From contig NZ_JACHDR010000001.1 of NCBI RefSeq assembly GCF_014201135.1, positions 1,364,001 through 1,428,000 of the forward strand: a stretch of 64,000 nt of DNA, written 5' to 3'. Below, in pieces: positions 51,364 through 59,901 of this stretch (within the stretch, counting starts at the first letter, position 1; the number at the start of each line of letters is the position of its first letter). The position numbers and the translations under genes were made by a program. The notes under the pieces were generated by a model, which saw only the letters and a list, made by a program, of their open reading frames with translations, ran no database searches and was not told where the DNA came from. The DNA comes from Neomicrococcus aestuarii (GTDB taxonomy: Bacteria > Actinomycetota > Actinomycetes > Actinomycetales > Micrococcaceae).

Positions 51364-52719
51364 TTGTCTCAAAATTCAGAGCACACCTTCGGATTCCGTA
51401 CTCGTGCATTGCACGCGGGCGGCACGCCGGACGCTGAGCACGGATCCCGTGCGATCCCCATTCACCAGACCACGTCCTTCGTTTTCAAGGACGCTGATGA
51501 TGCCGCGAACCTCTTCGCGCTGCAGAAGTACGGCAACATCTACTCACGCATTGGCAACCCAACGGTTGCGGCTTTCGAAGAGCGCATCGCGTCGCTCGAA
51601 GGCGGCATTGGCGCGGTGGCGACGAGCTCCGGCATGGCCGCTGAGTTCATCACTTTCGCCGCTCTGTGTGGCACTGGCGATCACATTGTGGCTTCGTCCA
51701 AGCTCTACGGCGGCACCATCACGCAGCTTGACGTGACGCTTCGCCGCTTCGGCGTCGAGACCACGTTCATCGAGTCCGGCGATCCGGCTGATTTCAAGGC
51801 TGCGATCACGGAGAACACCAAGGCTCTTTACACGGAGATCGTGGCGAACCCTTCGGGCGACATCGCGGATTTGAAGGGTCTCGCGGCCGTCGCGAATGAG
51901 GCGGGCATCCCGCTCATCGTGGACTCCACACTGACTCCCCCGTATCTGATTCGCCCGTTCGAACACGGCGCGGACATCATCATTCACTCGGCCACGAAGT
52001 TCCTGGGCGGTCACGGTACGACGCTTGGCGGCGTCGTCGTAGAATCTGGCCGTTTCAACTGGGGCAACGGCAAGTTCCCTGCGATGACGGAACCGGTTCC
52101 GAGCTACGGAAATGTGTCTTGGTGGGGCAACTTCGGTGAGTACGGTTTCTTGACGAAGCTGCGTTCGGAGCAGTTGCGTGACATTGGGCCGAGCCTTCCT
52201 GCGCAGTCTGCGTTCCAGTTGTTGATTGGTGTGGAGACGTTGCCGCAGCGCATGGACGCACATTTGGCGAACGCCAAGACGATTGCTGAGTGGCTCAATA
52301 ACGACGACCGCATCGAGTACGTGAACTACGCCGGCTTGCCGGGTCACCCGCACTTTGACCGCGCGAAGGAGCTTTTGCCGTTGGGCGTTGGCTCGGTCTT
52401 CAGCTTCGGTGTGAAGGGCGGCCGCGCGGCGGGCGCGAAGTTCATCGAGAACCTGCAGCTGGCTTCTCACCTTGCCAACATTGGCGACGCGAAGACGCTG
52501 GTGTTGCACCCGGCGTCCACCACTCACCAGCAGCTGACCGCGGAGCAGATGCTCGCGGGCGGCATTCCTGAGGATCTCATTCGTATCTCGGTGGGCATCG
52601 AGGACGTTGAGGACATTATTTGGGACTTGGATCAGGCGCTTGCGGCTTCGCAAGAGGCGGATTCCGCTGAGGTTGCGGCCGAAGTTCCGGCGCCTGCTTG
52701 CGAAATTGGAGTGAAGTAA
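51364..52719 (+). CDS. metY: O-acetylhomoserine aminocarboxypropyltransferase (O-acetylhomoserine sulfhydrylase)
   Basis: This 451-residue PLP enzyme starts at TTG 51364, with AAGGAG 8 nt upstream; the frame extends upstream only through the riboswitch. It has the Cys/Met-metabolism fold: FRTRALHAGGTPDAEHGSRA, QTTSFVF, RIGNPTVAAFEERIASLEGG, and the PLP-lysine motif IIHSATKFLGGHGTTLGG (Lys near residue 207). It makes homocysteine from O-acetylhomoserine and sulfide, releasing acetate. A SAM riboswitch precedes it. It overlaps the next gene by 1 nt (TAATG). An approximate 14-mer lies at 52028. Confidence 0.96.
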   Translation: MSQNSEHTFGFRTRALHAGGTPDAEHGSRAIPIHQTTSFVFKDADDAANLFALQKYGNIYSRIGNPTVAAFEERIASLEGGIGAVATSSGMAAEFITFAALCGTGDHIVASSKLYGGTITQLDVTLRRFGVETTFIESGDPADFKAAITENTKALYTEIVANPSGDIADLKGLAAVANEAGIPLIVDSTLTPPYLIRPFEHGADIIIHSATKFLGGHGTTLGGVVVESGRFNWGNGKFPAMTEPVPSYGNVSWWGNFGEYGFLTKLRSEQLRDIGPSLPAQSAFQLLIGVETLPQRMDAHLANAKTIAEWLNNDDRIEYVNYAGLPGHPHFDRAKELLPLGVGSVFSFGVKGGRAAGAKFIENLQLASHLANIGDAKTLVLHPASTTHQQLTAEQMLAGGIPEDLIRISVGIEDVEDIIWDLDQALAASQEADSAEVAAEVPAPACEIGVK

Positions 52720-53237
52720 TGACGGATATTACGACGGCGCAGCCCGCTTCCCCAGAGCGCACGTGGGAGGGCCCTTCGGCTCCCGAGCGGCTCAATATCT
52801 TGCGCTCCACGAAGACGATTGCGATTGTTGGCGCGAGCGATAAGCCAAGCCGCGCTTCCTACTTCGTGGCGACGTACTTGTTGTCTTCGACGCGTTACAA
52901 GGTTTACTTCATCAACCCCACGGTCAAAGAGATCTTGGGCCAGCCGGTCTACGCTTCGTTGGCTGACTTGCCGGAGGTTCCGGATCTGGTGGAAGTCTTC
53001 CGCAAGCACGATGATCTTCCAGGTGTTTTGGAAGAGGCCAAAGCAATCGGCGCGAAGACCATCTGGTTGCAGTTGGGTTCGTGGCACGAGGGTGTTGCCC
53101 ACGATGCCGAAGCCGCTGGCATGAATGTTGTCATGGATCGTTGCGTGAAGATCGAGCACGCCCGATTCCACGGTGGCTTGCACTTGGCCGGCTTCAATAC
53201 TGGAGTCATCAGCTCTAAGCGTCAGGTTCTTGCCTAA
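52719..53237 (+). CDS. CoA-binding (YccU-like) protein
   Basis: This 172-residue protein starts at ATG 52719, within the metY stop. It has SAPERLNILRSTKTIAIVGASDKPSRASYFVATYL, YFINPTVKEILG and TIWLQLGSWHEGVAHDAEAAG (in parts), the CoA_binding_2 Rossmann pattern, and the C-terminal GVISSKR. It is a longer paralogue of the protein at 23802. Linkage to metY recurs in actinobacteria, and may reflect a role in CoA-related handling during methionine synthesis; no function is proven. An exact 14-mer lies in its start region (52730). Confidence 0.88.
   Translation: MTDITTAQPASPERTWEGPSAPERLNILRSTKTIAIVGASDKPSRASYFVATYLLSSTRYKVYFINPTVKEILGQPVYASLADLPEVPDLVEVFRKHDDLPGVLEEAKAIGAKTIWLQLGSWHEGVAHDAEAAGMNVVMDRCVKIEHARFHGGLHLAGFNTGVISSKRQVLA
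52730..52743 (+). repeat. Dispersed 14-mer TACGACGNCGCAGC (N=G)
   Basis: Exact copy in the first codons of the CoA-binding gene, read as Thr-Thr-Ala-Gln. Confidence 0.6.
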
Positions 53238-53267
53238 GTTCTCGCGTAAGTTTCGCTAGAAATAGAT

Positions 53268-53313
53268 AAGCTCCTCTCCCGAACCACCTGGTTCTGGGGA
53301 GGAGCTCCTTTTT
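53268..53313 (+). terminator. Intrinsic terminator after metY-CoA-binding operon
   Basis: AAGCTCCTCTCCC (53268-53280) pairs with GGGGAGGAGCT (53296-53306), followed by CCTTTTTGC. Confidence 0.85.
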
Positions 53314-53320
53314 GCTTCAT

Positions 53321-54652
53321 CTACTTCGCCGGGGCCTCAGGCTTGGCTGGGAGTTCGATCGAGGCGACTCCGCGTGAACCTGTTCCGTTCGAGGCGACGG
53401 CGTCTGCCGCAGACTCAGTTACAGCTGGCTTTGCGGCCTCAGAATTTGCGACCGATGACTGATCAGCGGAGTGGTTCACGAGGACTGAATCCACTCGAGA
53501 AGCCTTGGTGACAAAGGAGTCTTCCGGGACAGACTTTGGTGTTGCGGGTTGCTCGGGAAGCACGCTTCGCGCAGTGACTCCTTGACGAGCTACCGTGCCG
53601 GAATCAGTCACGGTTCCCTGGCCTGTAGTGACTCCCTGATCTGTAGTGATTCCCTGGACGACTCTTCTGGACTGCTGCGCAGCACTACCGGCGACACCGC
53701 TCACCAGACCGTTGGTGGAATCATCCGCAATCTTGCCTGCCGATCCCGAGATCGGGCTTGAAATGTCTTCGACGAGATCGTCGGAAGATCCTGCGGCAAG
53801 ACCGCCACCGATAGCGTCCCGAGCACGATCCTTGATGCCAGTTGCAGAGTTAGCGCCGGATACGGCATTGTCTCCGTTTACTGCGCTGCCTCCGTTTACT
53901 AGACCGTCGCCAGATACTGCACGGACTTTCGTTGCTGCGCTGCCGACAGTTGCTGCGCCATCTACGGCGCTTTGGATCGTGTTTGAGGATGCTCCAGCCT
54001 TGACCGCAGCGCTCGTTGTCTTCTGAGCACCACTATGACTCGAAACTCCGCTCGATGCCGTGGAGTTCGACCCGACTGAAGAGGAGGCCGAAGGACTAGT
54101 GAGGGCGTCGCCTGCGGCGGAGTCTGTGCTGATGTTCGTGCTGGTGCTGGACCCAGTACTGAGAGTCACTTCGTCGGCATGGGCAGAGTAGAGCGCACCG
54201 AATGTTTCGACGTGGCGGTCCACCATCACTGATGACGAAGCATCAGGACTGACCAAGACATGCGTATGCGTGTGAAGGTCGATGATTGATGGTCCCGTGA
54301 AGAACTCGTCGGCCGGGTGGTACCCAAATTGCTCAGCAATTTCGGTCACCACGTGAACGGAAGAACCGGCAATGAAATCACGAACCTGCGGTGAAGCGGC
54401 GGCCACGCCGCTCAATCCCACCGATGCGATCAAGATTCCGGCAAGGCCGCCAGAGATCGGACCTCCGCCGCGCTTCTTGAAAGCAGCCACGAAGTTGACG
54501 GGCTTTTTCCCGTCCAATATGTCAGCAAGTTCTCCAGTGGGCGTCGGTGCTTCTACTGAACCCATCATCTGAAGTTCGGAGAGAGCGGAACGCAAGGCAG
54601 CGTCGTCGTTCTCAAGAATTTCCCGATCCCATTTCTGGTTTTCGTTAGTCAA
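53321..54652 (-). CDS. Membrane protein partner of an ECF sigma factor (candidate anti-sigma), long Ser/Thr/Gly-rich tail
   Basis: This 443-residue protein starts at TTG 54652 and overlaps the sigma gene by 8 nt. Residues 1-60 (KWDREILENDDAALRSALSEL, PTPTGELADILDGKK) are helical and cytosolic in type; a single membrane helix (about 72-90, GLAGILIASVGLSGVAAA) follows. The remaining external part has a His/Asp-rich stretch (IIDLHTHTHVLVSPDAS) and about 270 residues of low-complexity Ser/Thr/Val/Gly/Ala repeats such as GITTDQGVTTGQGTVTD. This overall shape suits a membrane-bound anti-sigma factor with an extracellular sensor or wall-spanning tail, but no ZAS motif (HxxxCxxC) is present. The regulatory role is inferred from the overlap. 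Confidence 0.7.
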   Translation of the reverse strand: MTNENQKWDREILENDDAALRSALSELQMMGSVEAPTPTGELADILDGKKPVNFVAAFKKRGGGPISGGLAGILIASVGLSGVAAASPQVRDFIAGSSVHVVTEIAEQFGYHPADEFFTGPSIIDLHTHTHVLVSPDASSSVMVDRHVETFGALYSAHADEVTLSTGSSTSTNISTDSAAGDALTSPSASSSVGSNSTASSGVSSHSGAQKTTSAAVKAGASSNTIQSAVDGAATVGSAATKVRAVSGDGLVNGGSAVNGDNAVSGANSATGIKDRARDAIGGGLAAGSSDDLVEDISSPISGSAGKIADDSTNGLVSGVAGSAAQQSRRVVQGITTDQGVTTGQGTVTDSGTVARQGVTARSVLPEQPATPKSVPEDSFVTKASRVDSVLVNHSADQSSVANSEAAKPAVTESAADAVASNGTGSRGVASIELPAKPEAPAK

Positions 54653-55202
54653 GACCTGACACCTCCTTTGCAGAACTCAGCGATTTCTTCATCGATTCAA
54701 GAGCGCGGCGCTGTAACTGTTTGATGGCGCCTTCTGATTTCTCTAGCGCGGCCGCTGTTTCCTGAATACTCAACCCCACAACGGTTCGCAAGATGATGCA
54801 CTCGCGCTGCAACTCCGGCAACTCTGCAAGAGCCCGCTCCACTGCAGGGGAAAGATACCGAGACAACACCTGATCCTGAGCAGAGGGCTCAAGCGGTGAA
54901 TCGTCTTCGAGGAATTCAAAGTGTTGCGGTGCGCTGGCTCTTTTGCGGTGGTAATCAACCTGCCGCGAATGAGCGATGGAGTATGTCAGCGCCCGCAAGC
55001 CGTCTACGCCACCCTGAAGAGTTGGAAGACTCGAGAACAGCGCCAGGAAAACCTCCTGGCATGCCGCCTCTGCATCCTCGACCCCGCGAGCGCGGAGGTA
55101 GCCCACCACTTTGCCCGCAAGATCTTCATAGATAGCCCGTAGCGCTAAAGGATCGCTTTTTTGGGCACGCAAAATGACATCGTCATTTAGCGTATTTGCC
55201 AC
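54645..55202 (-). CDS. ECF-family RNA polymerase sigma factor
   Basis: This 185-residue protein starts at GTG 55202. Sigma-70 region 2 is visible (LRAIYEDLAGKVVGYLRARGVEDAEAACQEVFLALFSSLPTL, short parts) with YSIAHSRQVDYHRKR, then region 4 (LPELQRECIILRTVVGLSIQETAAALEKSEGAIKQLQRRAL, short parts) with a helix-turn-helix. It is coupled to the downstream membrane protein (8-nt overlap) that is the likely anti-sigma. Upstream, 55203-55452 contains a hairpin at 55324-55363. Confidence 0.92.
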   Translation of the reverse strand: MANTLNDDVILRAQKSDPLALRAIYEDLAGKVVGYLRARGVEDAEAACQEVFLALFSSLPTLQGGVDGLRALTYSIAHSRQVDYHRKRASAPQHFEFLEDDSPLEPSAQDQVLSRYLSPAVERALAELPELQRECIILRTVVGLSIQETAAALEKSEGAIKQLQRRALESMKKSLSSAKEVSGLD

Positions 55203-55323
55203 AGCTCACCTTCGCGCACGGAGACACATTGCACTTGAAGTATAGAACGCCTTTTGCATCATGGCTCGCCAAGATTTCGCGTTCATCATTCCTGCCACAA
55301 ATGAATCTTCTGCAGTGACGAGC

Positions 55324-55363
55324 GTTGCGACGAGACGTCGTTGGGGGGAACCCTCGTCGCAAC
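55324..55363. repeat. Inverted repeat upstream of the sigma factor gene
   Basis: GTTGCGACGAG (55324-55334) pairs with CTCGTCGCAAC (55353-55363) around an 18-nt loop. It lies between the sigma gene and the converging nitrilase gene region; it may be an operator or part of a transcript. Confidence 0.6.
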
Positions 55364-55452
55364 ACTCACTAAGTAGATCGAATCACGTCACCCAAAAGTT
55401 ACGGTCTGTTCAAAAAAACTTTAAAAAGTTTTTAGTGCCGCAGAAACTCGGG

Positions 55453-56283
55453 CTAAACGATGGGGATCGAGGAGGTCTTGACTGCAGCTACCTCGGCCTC
55501 AACGCCAATGCGTCGGTTCACGAGAACTGGCAAAAACTCGCGCACCTCGTCAATGCGCTTGCGGGAAACATCCGCGGTGGCCACGCCTTCGGGCTCGCCC
55601 TCGAGGAAGTCCACAGCGATGGAAACGGGATCCAAGATGGCCGAGTAGCCAACGGTGGAATCAGTGGCAGAACCTGCCGCTGCAACCCACACCGTGTTTT
55701 CGACGGCGCGAGCCTTGAGGAGTGTGCGCCAGTGCTCCACCTTGTGATCGCCCTTGAACCACGCAGCCGGAACCAGAATGACCTCAGCTCCGTGAACGGC
55801 TAGACGGCGGGCCACTTCTGGGAAGCGGATGTCGTAACAGGTCATGACGCCAAACTTCAGGCCGCCGACCGTGAAGATGGGGATGTCGTTGGGGTCGCCC
55901 GCGGAAATGGTCCGGGATTCCTGGTAGGAAAAAGCGTCATACAAGTGGATCTTGCGGTACGTCTTCAGCTCAGCGCCAGAAGCGTCCACGGCAAGCACGG
56001 TGTTGTAAGGGCGATCGCCGTTGTTCGGCTCGTATCCGCCGGCGACCACGGCAATGCCGTTCTTTTCCGTGATGCGCGCCAGTCCCTCGGAGAAGATGGG
56101 CCAGTCGCGCGCAACAGCCTCCCGGAAGTCACCCTCAACGGCTTTCACCGTGAACATGGATTCTTCGGGGAACAGAATCAACTGCACACCCTCAGCTGCG
56201 GCATGAGAAGCCAAACGACCCATGATTTCCAGGTTCTTTGCGACGTCCCCGGTAGGTGCAATTTGTCCAACGCTAATCTTCAT
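55453..56283 (-). CDS. Carbon-nitrogen hydrolase (nitrilase superfamily)
   Basis: This 276-residue protein starts at ATG 56283, with GGAGGA upstream; a frame to 56355 has no ribosome site. The nitrilase triad is visible: Glu in LILFPEESMF (about residue 42), Lys in KTYRKIHLYDAF (about 114) and Cys in FGVMTCYDIRFPEVAR (about 148). It falls in the group of small amidases acting on omega-amino/keto-acid amides or the Nit1/Nit2-like branch; the substrate is unknown. It is alone, ended by a weak AT-rich hairpin (around 55410). Confidence 0.9.
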   Translation of the reverse strand: MKISVGQIAPTGDVAKNLEIMGRLASHAAAEGVQLILFPEESMFTVKAVEGDFREAVARDWPIFSEGLARITEKNGIAVVAGGYEPNNGDRPYNTVLAVDASGAELKTYRKIHLYDAFSYQESRTISAGDPNDIPIFTVGGLKFGVMTCYDIRFPEVARRLAVHGAEVILVPAAWFKGDHKVEHWRTLLKARAVENTVWVAAAGSATDSTVGYSAILDPVSIAVDFLEGEPEGVATADVSRKRIDEVREFLPVLVNRRIGVEAEVAAVKTSSIPIV

Positions 56284-56361
56284 TGACCTGTCCTCCTTGT
56301 GACTCACCACATTACCGGTCAAGGCTGGGTTCGTGCTGAAAGTTGGATAATTCATGACAAG

Positions 56362-56400
56362 TAAGGCGGCCGCCGTCCCAAGGGATGCGTGGCCGCCTTA
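56362..56400 (-). terminator. Intrinsic terminator of purA
   Basis: TAAGGCGGCC (56362-56371) pairs with GGCCGCCTTA (56391-56400), 37 nt after the purA stop. Confidence 0.75.
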
Positions 56401-56436
56401 CTCAAATCAGAGGTGCTCGTTGAGCTGGCTCAACAC

Positions 56437-57726
56437 TTAGCCGTTGATGAGGTCGTACCGAACGATCGTCTGATCGCGGTCCGGTCCCACACCGATCGCG
56501 GAGAAGCGAGCTCCGGACATGCGCTCAAGAGCAAGCACGTAGTCGCGAGCGTTCTGCGGCAGATCTTCGAGGGTCTTGGCGCCGGAGATGTCCTCAGTCC
56601 AACCCGGGAAGTACTCGAAGATTGGCTTCGCGTGGTGGAACTCGGTCTGGGTCATTGGCATTTCGTCGTGACGGACACCGTCAACGTCGTAGGCCACGCA
56701 CACTGGGATTTCTTCGATGCCAGTGAGCACGTCCAGCTTCGTCAAGAAGAAGTCCGTGAAACCGTTGACGCGTGCAGCGTGACGGGCCAACAACGCGTCA
56801 TACCAGCCACAGCGACGCGGACGTCCGGTGTTCACACCGAACTCACCGCCGGTCTTCTGCAAGTAGATTCCCATGTCATCGAACAGTTCGGTGGGGAACG
56901 GTCCGGCGCCAACACGCGTGGTGTAGGCCTTAATGATGCCGATAGCTCGCGAAATACGAGTTGGGCCAATGCCGGAGCCCACGGACGCGCCACCAGCGGT
57001 GGGGTTCGAGGACGTCACGAACGGGTAGGTGCCGTGGTCAACGTCGAGGAACGTGGCCTGGCCGCCCTCCATGAGGACCACCTTGTCCTCGTCCAAAGCC
57101 TTGTTCAGGACGTAGGTGGAATCGATGACCAGCGGGCGCAAGCGCTCCGCGTAGGACAAGAAGTACTCCACGATCTCGTCAACAGCCACCGAGCGGCGGT
57201 TGTAAATCTTCACCAGGAGTTCGTTCTTCTGGCGCAGCGCGCCTTCGACCTTCTGGCGCAGGATGGACTCGTCAAAGACATCCTGAACGCGGATGCCCAG
57301 GCGTCCGACCTTGTCCATGTAGGCAGGTCCAATGCCGCGGCCGGTGGTGCCAATGGCACGCTTGCCAAGGAAGCGTTCGGTCACCTTGTCCATGGTCTGG
57401 TGGTACGGAGCTACCAAGTGTGCGTTGGCGGAGATGCGCAGACGGGACGTGTCCGCTCCGCGAGCTTCAAGTCCGTCGATCTCTTCAAAGAGAGCTTCGA
57501 GGTTCACCACGCAGCCGTTGCCGATAATTGGCGTTGCGTTGGGTGACAAAATGCCGGCTGGAAGGAGCTTGAGCTCATACTTCTCACCGTTGACCACTAC
57601 CGTGTGGCCCGCGTTGTTTCCGCCGTTTGGCTTGACCACGTAGTCAACGCGGCCGCCGAGCAAGTCCGTAGCCTTACCCTTACCTTCGTCTCCCCACTGG
57701 GCTCCAACAATCACAATGGCCGGCAC
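56437..57726 (-). CDS. purA: Adenylosuccinate synthetase
   Basis: This 429-residue enzyme starts at GTG 57726. It has [21 protein letters not shown] (short: [14 protein letters not shown]), the catalytic Asp and the loop [21 protein letters not shown] (short parts), [15 protein letters not shown] and [13 protein letters not shown]. It converts IMP and aspartate to adenylosuccinate with GTP, the first committed step to AMP. It is unlinked to purSQL, as usual. Confidence 0.98.
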   Translation of the reverse strand: MPAIVIVGAQWGDEGKGKATDLLGGRVDYVVKPNGGNNAGHTVVVNGEKYELKLLPAGILSPNATPIIGNGCVVNLEALFEEIDGLEARGADTSRLRISANAHLVAPYHQTMDKVTERFLGKRAIGTTGRGIGPAYMDKVGRLGIRVQDVFDESILRQKVEGALRQKNELLVKIYNRRSVAVDEIVEYFLSYAERLRPLVIDSTYVLNKALDEDKVVLMEGGQATFLDVDHGTYPFVTSSNPTAGGASVGSGIGPTRISRAIGIIKAYTTRVGAGPFPTELFDDMGIYLQKTGGEFGVNTGRPRRCGWYDALLARHAARVNGFTDFFLTKLDVLTGIEEIPVCVAYDVDGVRHDEMPMTQTEFHHAKPIFEYFPGWTEDISGAKTLEDLPQNARDYVLALERMSGARFSAIGVGPDRDQTIVRYDLING

Positions 57727-57878
57727 TATTGCCCTCCCCTTGCTGAATAATCAGCTCTCATCGGCGTTACCGCCGGGATCCATGGATATGGACATGACAA
57801 ACGCCCCGGATAAAAACACAACGGGGCTCTTACTGATCTAGTTTACCAATCCAACACTTTTCTTGTGCGTTCATGGCA

Positions 57879-58220
57879 TTATTCGGCCAATTTAGCAGCC
57901 AGCGCGGCTTCGGCAAGCCCCGCCCACTCTTCCATTCCCGATTGCGGAACTTCCGCCCAGTCCTTAAACGGCCGGCCCATACCGGAAGGATCAAACAAGA
58001 CCGCTCCGTCCAAGGACAGCGCCCGTTCAAGCTCCAGATTCTCCCGGCCAAGTTTGAACGCCATGGACGATCCCATCAAACACGCGATCGCCTTACCGTT
58101 GAGCAAGAGCGCTTGGGAGGTGAACATTTTCCCGCGCGCCACTCCCACGGATGCCATTTCCTCGCCGATCCGCTCGTATTCGGCTTGCGCTTCCGAGGTC
58201 GGCTCTTCGTTTCGTTTCAT
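57879..58220 (-). CDS. TfoX N-terminal-domain protein
   Basis: This 113-residue protein has the TfoX_N pattern: GVARGKMFTSQALLLNGKAIACLMG, MAFKLG and FDPSGMGRPFKDWAEVP. The domain is named for the Haemophilus/Vibrio competence regulator Sxy/TfoX, but in Actinobacteria small single-domain members are common and their role is unknown. Divergent from a TetR gene with 32 bp between starts, so a shared operator is likely. Confidence 0.85.
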   Translation of the reverse strand: MKRNEEPTSEAQAEYERIGEEMASVGVARGKMFTSQALLLNGKAIACLMGSSMAFKLGRENLELERALSLDGAVLFDPSGMGRPFKDWAEVPQSGMEEWAGLAEAALAAKLAE

Positions 58221-58252
58221 GCTCCTATTGTGTGTCCCCTAGTCTGGTGTGC

Positions 58253-58834
58253 ATGGCTTTGACGCGCGACACCGTGGTAGAAACTGCCGTGCGCCTCCTG
58301 ACGCAGTACGGCCTCGCGGACTTGTCTATGCGCCGTCTCGCCCGAGAGCTCGACGTCCAGGTGGGTGCCCTGTACTGGCACGTGGCCAGCAAGCAAGAAC
58401 TCCTGGTGGACGTTGCCGCTCATTTGCTCGCGAAAATCCCGGATAACGCTCCTTCGCAGGAAATTACTTCAGCGAATGACGACGACGTAGCGTGGGTTCG
58501 TCAGGAACTTTCCGTGGTGTGCCACTCCATTTTTGATGCGCTCCTCCCGATTCCCGATTCCGCGGACGTGGTGCAGTGGGCGGCCGCCACCCGCCCCGAA
58601 GCGTTGCGAGCCGTGGAAATCCTTCGAGATCTCCTGACTCACTTACCCGTTGAGCCTACGAGAATCCACGCAGCCACCAGCCTGCTCTTGCACCACATTG
58701 TGGGTAACGTGGCCGAATTGCAGAACGCAACCATGGCTGTGGGTGAAGACCAGCTAGAAGCTCGGCGCGTGAACGACCGCTTGCGCGAAAGCTTCGAATG
58801 GGGTCTGGAACGCGTCCTCGATGCGCTAGCTTGA
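58253..58834 (+). CDS. TetR-family transcriptional regulator
   Basis: This 193-residue protein starts at ATG 58253; a TAGTCT box 7 nt before it and the lack of a ribosome site suggest a leaderless mRNA. The N-terminal helix-turn-helix LSMRRLARELDVQVGALYWHVASKQELLVDV (short: SMRRLARELDVQVGALYWHV) and all-alpha C-terminus are TetR-like (TetR_C branch). Its effector is unknown. The divergent TfoX_N gene and itself are the probable targets. Confidence 0.9.
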   Translation: MALTRDTVVETAVRLLTQYGLADLSMRRLARELDVQVGALYWHVASKQELLVDVAAHLLAKIPDNAPSQEITSANDDDVAWVRQELSVVCHSIFDALLPIPDSADVVQWAAATRPEALRAVEILRDLLTHLPVEPTRIHAATSLLLHHIVGNVAELQNATMAVGEDQLEARRVNDRLRESFEWGLERVLDALA

Positions 58835-58851
58835 CGCACTCACTTGATGAG

Positions 58852-59814
58852 CTAGTACTTCCGTTCCGTCAGAAACTCCATCTGCGGAAGCGCGGCACGT
58901 CGCCGTACTAGATCTAGAGCGTGCTCGTTCAACCGGCGATCCTCGTCAGTGACCAGCTCAAGCTGCGGCACGTTTGCGGCATGTCCGGACTCGTCGCGCG
59001 TCACGAAAACGGTCATGCAACGAGTGGTGGGGCGCCACTGAGCGTCCTCTCCCCCACGCGGATCCTTGGCGCGTACGTGCACCACAATGTGCATGCTGTG
59101 CGGACCTGTGTGAATCATGCGGGCTTCGGCCTCAACGATGTCGCCGATATGCACGGGGTTCAAGAAGTGAATGCCGCCGGTATAGACCGCAACAGCATCG
59201 GCTTGAGCCCATTGCTCGGCGCACGTTCGGCCCACTTCATCAATCCAGCGCATCACAATCCCGCCGTGCGCGTTGCCTCCCCAATTCACATCGGTAGGTG
59301 ACGCAAGGAAGCGGAAGGTGAGTTGCGGCGTCGTACCGGCATCCGTGTAGGCCTGCTCATCCATCGCCCGCCGTATTTCGTTGCGAGCGTCCACTCGCGC
59401 GGCAACTCCAGCGGCGAGGCTGCGGGCCTCAGCGTGCGTGGGTTCGTAGGGACGAACGGCCTTTGACTTGCGGTTTTCATCCATCGCCACGAAGACCAAG
59501 ATGCAGTCCATGGCGGGCCGGAAGATGCGCTCGCGCACGTTCGCAGCGTCAACGGTGATCACCACGTGCATGCTGGATCGACCCGTATACACGAGTTGCG
59601 CGGTGACTTCGATGAGGTCGCCGTTGACGATCGGCCGCGTGAAGTGCACGTTTCCCACGTACGCGGTCACGCAATAGCCACCCGAATATCCCACCGCGCA
59701 CGCGTACCCGGCTTTGTCGATCCACTCCAGGATGCGGCCGGCCTGCACGGTGACTCCATCTTCAGAGACATCCGTGGGCGAAGCGAGGAAACGGAGGGTG
59801 ACGCGATCATCCAT
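58852..59814 (-). CDS. Double-hotdog acyl-CoA thioesterase
   Basis: This 320-residue protein has two tandem hotdog domains, each beginning FLASPTDV and containing the pattern G..L.WID.AG and H.VV.V.A. The second carries the asparagine/glycine region WGGNAHGGIVMRWIDE typical of acyl-CoA hydrolases; in the first this site is altered (SEDGVTVQAGRILEWIDKAG), suggesting one active half. It hydrolyses medium/long-chain acyl-CoA to free acid and CoA. It converges with the TetR gene at 17 bp spacing. Confidence 0.88.
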   Translation of the reverse strand: MDDRVTLRFLASPTDVSEDGVTVQAGRILEWIDKAGYACAVGYSGGYCVTAYVGNVHFTRPIVNGDLIEVTAQLVYTGRSSMHVVITVDAANVRERIFRPAMDCILVFVAMDENRKSKAVRPYEPTHAEARSLAAGVAARVDARNEIRRAMDEQAYTDAGTTPQLTFRFLASPTDVNWGGNAHGGIVMRWIDEVGRTCAEQWAQADAVAVYTGGIHFLNPVHIGDIVEAEARMIHTGPHSMHIVVHVRAKDPRGGEDAQWRPTTRCMTVFVTRDESGHAANVPQLELVTDEDRRLNEHALDLVRRRAALPQMEFLTERKY

Positions 59815-59901
59815 ACTGCAACCTTAAGAGAGGAGCGTACGCCGAGGGAAGGTGATGCTCGGCGAAAGTGCGTGCGGTGAAATTTAGTACGACGGCGCGG
59901 C

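Noticed and set aside
55261-55803. Plus-strand frame across the gap and the nitrilase gene
   Set aside because: Most of it is antisense to the nitrilase, and it lacks similarity to any family I recognise.
57803-57827. Riboswitch or attenuator in front of purA
   Set aside because: A 6-bp hairpin (GCCCCG/CGGGGC) alone is too weak, and no purine riboswitch core is visible.
57879-58220. Competence regulator tied to the dispersed 14-mer as an uptake signal
   Set aside because: The TfoX_N domain is widespread in non-competent Actinobacteria; proximity in one window is not evidence for a link.
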